Shown: positions 23,525-31,254 of the stretch, in pieces
Layout of the letters: each line of letters begins with the position of its first letter
Position numbering within the stretch: position 1 is the stretch's first letter
Source of the DNA: Bacteroidota bacterium
Lineage (GTDB): Bacteria; Bacteroidota; Bacteroidia; Chitinophagales; UBA10324
DNA: 33,930 nucleotides
Assembly (NCBI GenBank): GCA_014190575.1
Contig: BJGQ01000036.1
Coordinates: 1-33,930 of the forward strand
Direction of reading: 5' to 3'
The notes under the pieces: model-generated
Told to the model about the DNA's origin: nothing
Seen by the model: the letters and a program-made list of their open reading frames with translations, nothing else
The model's database searches: none
Made by a program: the position numbers and the translations under genes

Positions 23525-24267
23525 AAATTTCTGCAACCATTATCACTTATAATGAAGAAGAAAATATTGGCGATTGCATAGATTCATTGAAAGAAGTTGC
23601 TGATGAAATTATTGTCGTCGATTCTTTTTCAAATGATGCAACAGAAAAAATCTGCAAGGGGAAAAATGTAAAATTCATTCAACACAAATTCGAAGGACAC
23701 ATCCAACAAAAAAATTTCGCCCTTGAACAGGCCACGAACAATTTTGTTTTGTCGCTCGATGCCGATGAAAGATTATCAGATGAATTGAAAAAAGAAATTC
23801 GGGATTGTGTCATTTGTCATGCTGAACCTTTCGAAGCATACATCATGAACCGCTTGAATAATTATTGTGGCAAATGGATAAAGCACGGAGTATGGTATCC
23901 CGATAAAAAAATAAGGTTGTGGAATAAACAAAAGGGAAAATGGGGCGGCTCTAATCCACACGACAAAGTGTTGATGGACACAAACACGCTCACAAAAACC
24001 TTCAGTGGAAATATTTTGCACTATACTTTTCGTACTCCCGAACAATATAAATCGCAAATGGAAAAATTCAGCACCATTGCCGCGCAATCCATGTTACACG
24101 AAGGAAAAAAAAGCAATTTGATTAAAGCGTATTCAGCCGGTGCATTTGCATTTGTTCGTTCCTATATACTTCGCGCTGGATTTTTAGACGGAAATTCAGG
24201 TTACCAAATTGCAAAAGGATATGCTCAATATACCCGAATGAAATATGAAAAGATGTTGAAGAAATAA
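23521..24267 (+). CDS. Family 2 glycosyltransferase (WaaE/KdtX-like)
   Basis: The 248-residue product has a GT-A fold beginning MKISATIITYNEEENIGDCI, the nucleotide-sugar motif IVVDSFSNDAT, and the DxD region LSLDADERLSDEL. The later WGGSNPHDKV and LHYTFRTPEQYKSQMEKFS segments are typical of the lipopolysaccharide-core glucosyltransferases of the WaaE type. It lacks transmembrane segments apart from a hydrophobic stretch near the C-terminus (AYSAGAFAFVRSYIL). It overlaps the O-antigen ligase gene by four bases (ATGA). A role in lipopolysaccharide or surface glycan assembly is well supported; the sugar is not known. Confidence 0.92.
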   Translation: MKISATIITYNEEENIGDCIDSLKEVADEIIVVDSFSNDATEKICKGKNVKFIQHKFEGHIQQKNFALEQATNNFVLSLDADERLSDELKKEIRDCVICHAEPFEAYIMNRLNNYCGKWIKHGVWYPDKKIRLWNKQKGKWGGSNPHDKVLMDTNTLTKTFSGNILHYTFRTPEQYKSQMEKFSTIAAQSMLHEGKKSNLIKAYSAGAFAFVRSYILRAGFLDGNSGYQIAKGYAQYTRMKYEKMLKK

Positions 24268-24289
24268 AGGGCCTCATTGGAAAACAACA

Positions 24290-24360
24290 CTTCGACAAAC
24301 TCAGTGTGACAATGATACTTTTAAATACCGACACGCTTTGTCACTCTGAGCTTATCGAAG
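24290..24360. repeat. REP-like inverted repeat, second copy
   Basis: Inverted 23-base arms at 24290-24312 and 24338-24360 carry the CTTCGACAAACTCAG / CTGAGCTTATCGAAG ends, diverged copies of the element at 1339-1388. Both loci share the ACGCTTTGTCA start of the right half, but here 25 bases separate the arms instead of four. It lies between two convergent genes. Confidence 0.82.
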
Positions 24361-24400
24361 AGCTTTCGAAAGATTTTTTAATCCCTATTTCCTTAAAATA

Positions 24401-24434
24401 AAAAAACCGAAGCGATTCACATCAGTCCGGTTTT
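24401..24434 (-). terminator. Intrinsic terminator after the RRM gene
   Basis: Read on the minus strand, AAAACCG (24434-24428) pairs with CGGTTTT (24409-24403), and the T-run extends to 24401. It lies 20 bases past the RRM stop. On the plus strand it could also weakly stop read-through from the glycosyltransferase gene. Confidence 0.7.
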
Positions 24435-24454
24435 CATTTTTATGATTTAAGTGA

Positions 24455-24718
24455 TTACCACTTTTTTTCTCTGTCCTGAGGCGGGCGCGCTTCGCTCACT
24501 TCAATGCGACGCTCTTTCACATCAGTGCCATTGATTTTTTCAATAGCAGCTTTTGCTTCTTCGTCATTAGGCATTTCCACAAAACCGAAACCTTTTGCTC
24601 GGCCGGTCACGCGGTCTTTAATAATTTTTACTGAAGATACCTCTCCACACTGAGAAAATATCTCCCTTAATTCATCTTCCTGAAGACTGTAACTAAGGTT
24701 GCGTACATAAATGTTCAT
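24455..24718 (-). CDS. Single-RRM RNA-binding protein
   Basis: The 87-residue product is one RNA recognition motif, with RNP2 IYVRNL at residues 3-8 and RNP1 KGFGFVEM at about 42-49, both with the aromatic residues that stack on RNA bases. A short basic/charged tail (RPPQDREKKW) follows. Such small RRM proteins occur in Bacteroidota and cyanobacteria and are thought to be RNA chaperones or post-transcriptional regulators. It has the best promoter in the window and a leader of about 120 bases, which suggests strong and perhaps post-transcriptionally regulated expression. It is monocistronic with its own terminator. Confidence 0.95.
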   Translation of the reverse strand: MNIYVRNLSYSLQEDELREIFSQCGEVSSVKIIKDRVTGRAKGFGFVEMPNDEEAKAAIEKINGTDVKERRIEVSEARPPQDREKKW

Positions 24719-24848
24719 GGTCTGAAAATTGGGTTAAGAAAAAAGTAATTGATTGTTGAATTGGTTTTAAAGATAGAAGTCGCTCGTATTTTTTATTTTA
24801 AAAACTGTGCGGACAATATTTTTTTGTTTGTTGGTTAAGGGTTCGTGT

Positions 24849-24877
24849 CAAAGATATTCTTTTATTTTAATTGTCAA
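24849..24877 (-). promoter_or_regulatory. Bacteroidota promoter of the RRM gene
   Basis: On the minus strand, TTGACA (24877-24872) is followed by TATCTTTG (24856-24849), with 18 bases between the TTG and the TA. Transcription would start near 24842, giving an unusually long AT-rich leader of about 120 bases before the ATG at 24718. Confidence 0.72.
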
Positions 24878-24920
24878 GAAAATGGTTTGGAAGAAGTAGG
24901 AGAAAAAAAATAGAAAATGA

Positions 24921-24950
24921 AAAGCCGCTCAGATATTTCGAAGCGGCTTT
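24921..24950 (-). terminator. Hairpin terminator after the NtrC-type gene
   Basis: The perfect nine-base arms AAAGCCGCT and AGCGGCTTT (24921-24929 and 24942-24950) enclose a 12-base loop. On the minus strand it is followed by TTTTCATTTTC. It is 24 bases beyond the stop at 24974. Confidence 0.75.
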
Positions 24951-24973
24951 CCAATTTAATTTTTCATTAAATT

Positions 24974-26230
24974 CTAAATTTCCTGCGAGAAAATCATATC
25001 TTCAGTATCAATCACATTTGTATCGCTGATAATTGCTGCGCGTTCAACCAACGCTTTTAGTTCGCGAACATTGCCTGGCCAAGGATGAGCTTGAATTGCT
25101 TTGTAAGCATCAGCAGAAAAAGTTTTTATTGTCATACCATTCCTTTCACAAAATCCTTTTAGAAAAAATTTTGAAAGCAACAATACATCATCACCTCTTT
25201 CACGCAAGGGGGGGAGATGAATTAAAAATCCCTGCAAACGATAATATAAATCCTCACGCATTTTTCCCTCTCTAACTCGCTGCGATAAATTTTTATTAGT
25301 TGCTGCAATGATGCGAACATTCAATTGCGTTTCTTTATTGGCACCCAATCGCGTGATTTTATTTTCCTGTAACACTCTCAACAATTTTGTTTGCAGGTTC
25401 ATATCCATCTCACCAATTTCATCTAAGAAAATAGTTCCTTCATTAGCCTCTTCAAATTTGCCAATTCGTTTGCTATCAGCTCCAGTAAATGCTCCTTTCT
25501 CGTGACCGAATAATTCACTTTCCATTAAGTCTGCAGGAATTGCAGCCATGTTTACAGGCACATATGGCTTGCGTGCACGGTTACTGTTAAAGTGAATGGC
25601 CCCAGCTACAACTTCTTTACCTGTTCCTGATTCTCCAGTAATTAATGCAAGCATACTTGTCTTCTCCACTTTCTGAATCAATCTCAATACTCTAAGAATC
25701 GCAGCACTTTCACCAATAATTTTATCATAACGGTTACGGTCAATTATCTGTTCCTGTAATTTCGAAACCTGATTTTTTTGCTTGATTTTATCAGCAACTT
25801 TATGAACCGCTTCACCTAATTCTACAAAGGCATTATTGTTCTTGATTATGTATGAAGCCGCTCCGGCTTTATAACATTCAACCACAACCTCCACTTTATC
25901 CTGACCTGATAAAATCACACACTCAATATCTTTATTATATGCCTGAATTTCCTTCATCACTTCAATACCGTTTCGGTTGGGTAGGTTGTAATCAATAGTT
26001 ACAATGTTCGGATTTTTATAAAGGTCTTTTAATAAATCTTCGGCGCTAGGGTAAATAGTTATTTCATAATTTTCGGTTGCCGCCAATTCATTTTGTATCA
26101 ATTGAGAATACAAATCATTGTCTTCCACCACAAATATTTTTGTGATATTACTTTCTGCCGTTAAGGGTGGAACAGGAGTTTCAGATTTAGGCGCAGGATT
26201 ATTATTTCCTGATGAAAAGAGATTAATCAT
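24974..26230 (-). CDS. Sigma-54-type response regulator (receiver + AAA+) without DNA-binding domain
   Basis: The 418-residue product is NtrC-like. A Pro-rich leader of about 28 residues precedes a receiver (30-150) with Asp80 (TIDYNLP). The AAA+ domain (about 165-400) has Walker A GESGTGKE (199-206), the sigma-54 contact loop GAFTGA (246-251) and Walker B IFLDEIGEM. It ends at about the last AAA+ helix (WPGNVRELKALVERA, then IDTEDMIFSQEI). The C-terminal Fis-type helix-turn-helix of NtrC, normally about 50 residues more, is absent. A terminator hairpin 24 bases later leaves no room for a frameshifted remnant. It should therefore activate sigma-54 polymerase from solution, as reported for FlgR and CtcC. 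No cognate kinase is adjacent. Confidence 0.93.
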   Translation of the reverse strand: MINLFSSGNNNPAPKSETPVPPLTAESNITKIFVVEDNDLYSQLIQNELAATENYEITIYPSAEDLLKDLYKNPNIVTIDYNLPNRNGIEVMKEIQAYNKDIECVILSGQDKVEVVVECYKAGAASYIIKNNNAFVELGEAVHKVADKIKQKNQVSKLQEQIIDRNRYDKIIGESAAILRVLRLIQKVEKTSMLALITGESGTGKEVVAGAIHFNSNRARKPYVPVNMAAIPADLMESELFGHEKGAFTGADSKRIGKFEEANEGTIFLDEIGEMDMNLQTKLLRVLQENKITRLGANKETQLNVRIIAATNKNLSQRVREGKMREDLYYRLQGFLIHLPPLRERGDDVLLLSKFFLKGFCERNGMTIKTFSADAYKAIQAHPWPGNVRELKALVERAAIISDTNVIDTEDMIFSQEI

Positions 26231-26388
26231 TGATTGGGTGTTTTTAATTCTATCGCTTTTTCGTATATAAAGTTGTTTTGTTACACAGATGGTTAATTAC
26301 ACAATTATTAATTTCCATTTTAAATCTGAAGATTAAACTTAACTTGTGGTATTACCTCAATTATTATATTGCAACCCAATCAAATAAG

Positions 26389-28581
26389 ATGAGAAAATAT
26401 CTAATTGCAACTGTTTTAATTTTCTGTTCACTAAATTTTAATTATTGCAATGCACAGTTAAATATAGATTTTAATCATTATCAGCCATTGCTTGCATCAG
26501 GAGATGTTCCATTTGATTTTCAATTGGCTTCAGTCGAAAAATTTCAGCTTGAAAAGCAACAAATTGACAACACCGAAAATAAATATTATCAAAAACTGAA
26601 GAACAAGTTTTATTTAGAAAACAGTATTGATATTACTCATCTTTTAAAAAGCGGAATTGTATTGTTTGGCGACCCCATTTCAGATTATCTGAATAAAGTT
26701 TTAGATGTGGTTTTAAAAGAAAACCAATCGTTGCGCGATTCATTGCAGATTTATTATTTACGAACCGATGAAGTAAACGCATTCACTACACCCGATGGAA
26801 TAATAATTGTGTCAGCCGGATTGTTAGCTCAATTATCAAATGAAGCGCAATTAGCATTTATTCTCAGCCATGAAATTCAGCATTTCAGATTAAAACATGG
26901 TTTTAGTAAATATAAAAAAGATGATGAAATAATTAAAGGCAAAGGAGAATTTAAAAATATAAAATTCGCTGAAGCTGAACTCAGTCATTTTCATTTCAGT
27001 CGTGAGTTGGAATCAGAAGCTGATATGAAGGGATTGGAATTATTTCTGACCACGCCTTATTCCGCAAGCGAAGTGAATGGCGTGTTTGATGTGTTACTTT
27101 ATTCTTACCTGCCTTTTGAACTTGATTCGTTGCCACGAGCGTATTTTAATGAAGGCGATTATAAAATACCGGATAAATTTTTCTGCAATAAATTGAATGT
27201 CATTGATGCGAAAGAAAATGATGACGATGAAAAAAGTACGCACCCTAATATTTACAAGCGCCGAACCGAAATGGCCAATATATTAGAAACAAAAAGTTCA
27301 AAAGGAAATGCAAAATTTATTATTGGAGAAGAACAATTTAACCTAATCAGAAACACCTCCCGATTTGAAGTGGTGGGGTTGGAAATGCGTGATCATAATT
27401 ATGAAGATGCGTTTTACTCATGCTATTTATTATTGAAAGAATTTCCTGAAAGTGAATACTTACACGAAACAAAAGCAGCAACAATATATTTTTTATCACA
27501 ATACAAAGTGAATGGAAATTTTTACGATGTTCATCATACTGATAAAGAAGCACAGGGAAGCATTCAGCAGATATATTATTTCTTCAATAAAATTCCGGAT
27601 GAAGATCTTGCAATAATTGCAACCAAAACTGTTTGGGATGAACATTTAAAATTTCTTTCTAATTCCGGATTAACTCAAATGGCATATGATTTATTGAAGT
27701 TGATGGATGAGAACTTAAAATTTTCTCCAGATGATTTCACCATAGTCCCACCGAAGGATAAAAAAATTAAAAATGATACAGTGCAAAATGTGCCCACTGA
27801 TAAATATTCAATGATCAAGCAATCAATATCAGAAACAAGTAAAGCGCAAGATGAAAAATATTATCGTTTTGCTTTTGCCCACCTGTTAAAAGAACCAGAT
27901 TTTATTTCAGCATTTCATAAACAAATGGGTAAAGAAGATTCGGTTTATGTATTAAAAAAGAAAAAGAAAAAAGGTGGACTCGAAATAAATCACCTGGTAG
28001 TTGCAAATCCGTTTTATGTGAAATTAGATTTTACAAAAGACCATCGACAAAAATATTTAGCCAGTGAATCATCAGAAGATGAATTGAATAATCAAATTCA
28101 ATATTGCGCAACTAAATTGGGATTAAACCTCAATATCATTGACAATGATCACCTGAAAGAAACAGATGTTGCAACTTTTAACAACATGCTTACAATGAAC
28201 GACTGGTTTGATGAAGCCATTGACCAGCCAAAAGATTTAACTTTATATAATACTTCTAGCGACCGATTAAAAAAAATAGGAGAAGAATACGGTACTGATT
28301 ATGTAAGTTGGATGGGAATTGTATCGGCGCGCAAAAAAGGAAATGGTTCTGAGTTGGCATCGCTTTGTGTTGGCTTTATTTGGTTTCCCTTCCTTCCGAT
28401 CCTTATTTATAAAACAGTATCTCCAAATTATGAAACCGATTTTCTAACCTTGATTGTAAACAGCAATACCGGAAAGTTTGAATGGTCAAATGTTCGATCA
28501 GTGAAACAAAATGATTACCCTTCGGTGGTAAAAAGCAACCTGTACTATATTATTCAACAGATTAAAGCAAAAAAGAAATGA
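26389..28581 (+). CDS. Secreted M48-type zinc protease with large novel C-terminal region
   Basis: The 730-residue product has a signal peptide (MRKYLIATVLIFCSLNFNYC, cleavage near CNAQ) and an M48 protease domain. Its zinc motif is HEIQH at 161-165, with the third ligand in ELESEAD (Glu208). The AFTTPDGIIIVSAGLL segment before it is typical of BepA/LoiP-type periplasmic M48 enzymes. From about residue 330 the protein continues with helical TPR-like stretches (HNYEDAFYSCYLLLKEFPES). A C-terminal domain with a hydrophobic segment (LCVGFIWFPFLPILIY) follows. The start at 26389 is chosen because the signal peptide begins there. It overlaps the next gene by four bases. The likely role is envelope protein quality control; the C-terminal part is not recognised. 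Confidence 0.88.
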   Translation: MRKYLIATVLIFCSLNFNYCNAQLNIDFNHYQPLLASGDVPFDFQLASVEKFQLEKQQIDNTENKYYQKLKNKFYLENSIDITHLLKSGIVLFGDPISDYLNKVLDVVLKENQSLRDSLQIYYLRTDEVNAFTTPDGIIIVSAGLLAQLSNEAQLAFILSHEIQHFRLKHGFSKYKKDDEIIKGKGEFKNIKFAEAELSHFHFSRELESEADMKGLELFLTTPYSASEVNGVFDVLLYSYLPFELDSLPRAYFNEGDYKIPDKFFCNKLNVIDAKENDDDEKSTHPNIYKRRTEMANILETKSSKGNAKFIIGEEQFNLIRNTSRFEVVGLEMRDHNYEDAFYSCYLLLKEFPESEYLHETKAATIYFLSQYKVNGNFYDVHHTDKEAQGSIQQIYYFFNKIPDEDLAIIATKTVWDEHLKFLSNSGLTQMAYDLLKLMDENLKFSPDDFTIVPPKDKKIKNDTVQNVPTDKYSMIKQSISETSKAQDEKYYRFAFAHLLKEPDFISAFHKQMGKEDSVYVLKKKKKKGGLEINHLVVANPFYVKLDFTKDHRQKYLASESSEDELNNQIQYCATKLGLNLNIIDNDHLKETDVATFNNMLTMNDWFDEAIDQPKDLTLYNTSSDRLKKIGEEYGTDYVSWMGIVSARKKGNGSELASLCVGFIWFPFLPILIYKTVSPNYETDFLTLIVNSNTGKFEWSNVRSVKQNDYPSVVKSNLYYIIQQIKAKKK

Positions 28582-29357
28582 GAAAAATTTCTGCTGCTAT
28601 TTATTTTTTGTGCTTTGCTCTTACTCTTCAAGCACAAGTGCCTGGATATATGGGAAAGAAATTTTCTGTCGGATATGATTTACATTTTTATCTCGGAGGT
28701 GTTTTGCCTGATACGCGTACTTATGATGAGGCATTCACACCCACACAACATGAAGTGTTTTTAAATTATATTCATGAGATTCATGCCGATTATGTTTTAG
28801 CTAAAAATTATTCAATTGGCTTTTCATATCAATCATTTAAAACCGGACAATACTTTAAGGAGAATGATCCATATTACCCTGAGAATTATACTTACTCGTC
28901 ATCCAATTATATAAATATGAAATGCTATTCTATTGTTTTAAATAATAAATTTTTCTTTTATAAAAACGGTACCGGGCTTGCGCCAATTGGTAATTATGGA
29001 GAGTTGGGAATTGGAATAGTAAATGCGCAGTCAATTATAAAAATGGTGGGTATTTATAATGACTATTACACTTTAAAATATTCTAACAAAAAATTTTTAC
29101 TTCAGGATGTAAGAACACCAATAATTTCGGGAGGGCTCGGAAATCAATCAATTGTTTTTGATCGAATCATTATTGATGCAGGAATTAATGTAGCTTTTTT
29201 GCCTGGAACCATTAAAGGTTTAGTATCAAATAACAATAATGTAAATTACAATTCACTTTATTTGGATACAACTTTAGCTGAAAACAAAATATTGACCCGA
29301 CTGCAAACTTTTTATTTGACTTCAGTAAAAATTGGTATCGGAGTTTTACTCCTCTGA
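28578..29357 (+). CDS. Exported beta-rich protein of unknown function, coupled to M48 protease
   Basis: The 259-residue product has a clear signal peptide (MRKISAAIYFLCFALTLQAQ). The rest is beta-rich and aromatic, with alternating hydrophobic strands (KKFSVGYDLHFYLGGV, YGELGIGIVNA, RIIIDAGINVAFL) and a C-terminal SVKIGIGVLLL resembling the last strand of outer-membrane beta-barrels. This suggests a small outer-membrane barrel, though no family is recognised. The ATG overlaps the protease stop (ATGA), so the two are made together; the barrel could be the protease's substrate, partner or anchor. That relation is inference. Confidence 0.75.
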   Translation: MRKISAAIYFLCFALTLQAQVPGYMGKKFSVGYDLHFYLGGVLPDTRTYDEAFTPTQHEVFLNYIHEIHADYVLAKNYSIGFSYQSFKTGQYFKENDPYYPENYTYSSSNYINMKCYSIVLNNKFFFYKNGTGLAPIGNYGELGIGIVNAQSIIKMVGIYNDYYTLKYSNKKFLLQDVRTPIISGGLGNQSIVFDRIIIDAGINVAFLPGTIKGLVSNNNNVNYNSLYLDTTLAENKILTRLQTFYLTSVKIGIGVLLL

Positions 29358-29425
29358 TTTTTTTGCTGTTAATAATTGAGTGAGTATGTAAAACGCAAAT
29401 TGCTTTCATGGGTTAAGCGCATCAT

Positions 29426-29433
29426 TACATTTG
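29426..29433 (+). promoter_or_regulatory. TAnnTTTG element for the YqeY-like gene
   Basis: TACATTTG lies 16 bases before the ATG at 29450. A TTG at 29400-29402 is 23 bases upstream, slightly long. Confidence 0.5.
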
Positions 29434-29449
29434 TGAAAAATTATTTGTT

Positions 29450-29905
29450 ATGACGCTCGAAGAAAAAATAATGAGTGAAATAAAACCCGCCATGCTCGCT
29501 AAAAACGAAGGAGCATTGCGTGGATTGCGTGCTATCAAAGGCGCAATCATTTTAGCAAAGACTGAAAAAGGTTCTGATGGAACCGTGAGTGAAGAAACAG
29601 AAATAAAAATTTTACAAAAGCTCGCCAAGCAACGCAAGGAGTCAATAGAAATTTTTCAAAAAGAAAATCGTGACGACTTAGTAAATAAAGAATTGGAAGA
29701 ATTATCAGTGATAGAAAAATTTCTTCCGCAACAAATGGGTGCTGATGAACTGAAAGAAATTATCAAAGGAATAATTTCTCAGATGGGTGTAACATCTCCT
29801 GCCGAAATGGGAAAAGTAATTGGAGCTGCCAACAAGCATCTCGCCGGAAAGTCAGATGGCAAATCAATCAGCGAAATGGTGAAACAACTTTTAGCCGGCG
29901 GATAA
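29450..29905 (+). CDS. GatB/YqeY domain-containing protein
   Basis: The 151-residue product matches the YqeY family, small soluble helical proteins resembling the tRNA-binding tail of the GatB amidotransferase subunit. Visible features are MTLEEKIMSEIKPAMLAKNE, ALRGLRAIKGAI and the conserved QQMGADELKEIIKGII followed by GKVIGAANKHLAGKSDGK. The length fits the family (about 148-152). The cellular role is not settled. An apparent promoter element lies just upstream, and a 113-base gap containing simple AT-rich phrases separates it from the CvpA gene. Confidence 0.93.
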   Translation: MTLEEKIMSEIKPAMLAKNEGALRGLRAIKGAIILAKTEKGSDGTVSEETEIKILQKLAKQRKESIEIFQKENRDDLVNKELEELSVIEKFLPQQMGADELKEIIKGIISQMGVTSPAEMGKVIGAANKHLAGKSDGKSISEMVKQLLAGG

Positions 29906-30018
29906 TTCTTCTCTAAATTTTCGACCAGCTTACTGTGACTGCGTTCATCACAAAGAGGTAATAGAAGCATCAAAAAATCTTATAATTTTTCAATCATTTA
30001 ATCTTTCAATTTTATAAT

Positions 30019-30561
30019 TTGTTAATAGACATAGGTTTCCTCTTATTCATTGCTTTTGGTTTCTGGCGCGGGTTCACCCGCGGAATCATTGTTGCCATTT
30101 TCAGTTTCCTGGCGTGGTCAATTGGTTTGCTGGGTGCGCTGAAATTTTCTTCATGGGGCGCATTTTTTCTGCGCGACCACATGGGAATAAAATCAGATTA
30201 CAATCCCATCATCAGTTTTGTTTTAATCATGATTGTGATTTCCCTCATCATTTATTTCATGGGAAAAGTTTTAGAGAAAATGATTCAGGTGGTGCAAATG
30301 GGTTGGCTGAATAAAACACTCGGTGGATTGTTAAAAGCTTCCATTTATTTTCTGATGTACTGTGTCATCATCTGGTTGTTTAATAAGTCAGGTTCAATAA
30401 GCCCTGAAGTAAAAGCGCAGAGCAAATTATTTGATTACATCATTCCGGTGGCACCTTCAGTTTTCGATTGGCTGGGAAGAAATGTTCCTGCGATGCAGGG
30501 ACTGTTACAGGATATCAGCCGATACTACGACCAGATTCGTTTCCCTGATATTTTCCGTTAA
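30019..30561 (+). CDS. CvpA family membrane protein
   Basis: The 180-residue product has four hydrophobic segments (about residues 3-20, 24-42, 60-85 and 105-120) and the CvpA pattern: LIDIGFLLFIAFGFWRGFTR, then the FISFV-like PIISFVLIMIVISLII and a G-W-L-N-K-x-L-G-G-L motif (GWLNKTLGGLLKA). In Escherichia coli, CvpA is needed for colicin V secretion and bile resistance. The start is TTG at 30019; no ATG lies near the N-terminus, and the first transmembrane segment requires this start. It ends three bases before the amidotransferase start and is probably co-transcribed with it. Confidence 0.88.
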   Translation: MLIDIGFLLFIAFGFWRGFTRGIIVAIFSFLAWSIGLLGALKFSSWGAFFLRDHMGIKSDYNPIISFVLIMIVISLIIYFMGKVLEKMIQVVQMGWLNKTLGGLLKASIYFLMYCVIIWLFNKSGSISPEVKAQSKLFDYIIPVAPSVFDWLGRNVPAMQGLLQDISRYYDQIRFPDIFR

Positions 30562-30564
30562 GCG

Positions 30565-31140
30565 GTGATTCTTCTTTTAGATAATTACGATTCGTTTACT
30601 TACAATTTGTGGCACTACCTGTTACTGTTGAATGAAGAATGTATTGTAAAACGCAATGACGAAATCACGATTGAAGAAATTGAAAAGCTGAATCCGAAAG
30701 CCATCGTGCTTTCTCCCGGACCTGGCAGACCTGCTGATTCAGGTGTAATGAATGAAGTGATAAAACTTTTTCATAAAACCATTCCATTGCTGGGAATTTG
30801 TCTCGGGCATCAGGCAATCGGTGAATTTTTCGGAGCGAAACTGTTACATGCCGATAAACCAATGCACGGAAAAACTTCGGAACTCATCTTTCAAAATCAT
30901 ATTCTGTTTCAGAGTATTTCTTCGCCGCTGATGGTAATGCGCTATCATTCTTTATTGCTGAAAGAAATGGAGAATTCTCCTTTGAAAATTATTGCAACAA
31001 CCACTGAACACGAGATAATGGCAATTGAACATCCGGATTATAAAATCATCGGACTCCAATTTCATCCCGAAAGTATTTTAACTCCGGATGGAATGACGAT
31101 GCTGCGGAATTGGTGGATGTCAGTGAACAGTACTCAGTGA
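30565..31140 (+). CDS. pabA: Aminodeoxychorismate/anthranilate synthase glutamine amidotransferase subunit
   Basis: The 191-residue product is a class I glutamine amidotransferase that supplies ammonia to chorismate-using synthases (PabA for folate, TrpG for tryptophan). It starts with GTG at 30565. Visible motifs are DNYDSFTYNL, the oxyanion-loop LSPGPGRPADSG, the nucleophile in GICLGHQAIG (Cys79) and the His/Glu pair in LQFHPESIL. No pabB, trpE or other trp gene is nearby, so PabA or a dual-function protein cannot be separated; the symbol is given on that basis. The last residues SVNSTQ and the stop codon are encoded by a short repeat (31121-31155). Confidence 0.9.
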   Translation: MILLLDNYDSFTYNLWHYLLLLNEECIVKRNDEITIEEIEKLNPKAIVLSPGPGRPADSGVMNEVIKLFHKTIPLLGICLGHQAIGEFFGAKLLHADKPMHGKTSELIFQNHILFQSISSPLMVMRYHSLLLKEMENSPLKIIATTTEHEIMAIEHPDYKIIGLQFHPESILTPDGMTMLRNWWMSVNSTQ

Positions 31141-31155
31141 ACTGTAAACAGTACT
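31121..31155. repeat. Short repeat forming the end of the amidotransferase gene
   Basis: CAGTGAAC occurs at 31121-31128 and 31135-31142, and AACAGTACT at 31126-31134 and 31147-31155. The gene's stop codon (31138-31140) lies inside the second CAGTGAAC. Similar short phrases in tandem follow to about 31250 (CTTTGCGT three times, CTGCAATCTGTAATTTGC). Confidence 0.7.
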
Positions 31156-31254
31156 TGGTCGCGATAAAAAATCTTTGCGTCTTTGCTCCTTATTTTCTTT
31201 GCGTGAAATATTAATCTGCAATCTGTAATTTGCAATCGTTAATCCTGTTTGCTA

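Noticed and set aside
26278-26388. Upstream start giving 37 extra residues on the M48 protease
   Set aside because: The extra residues precede a normal signal peptide starting at 26389 and are low-complexity AT-rich sequence.
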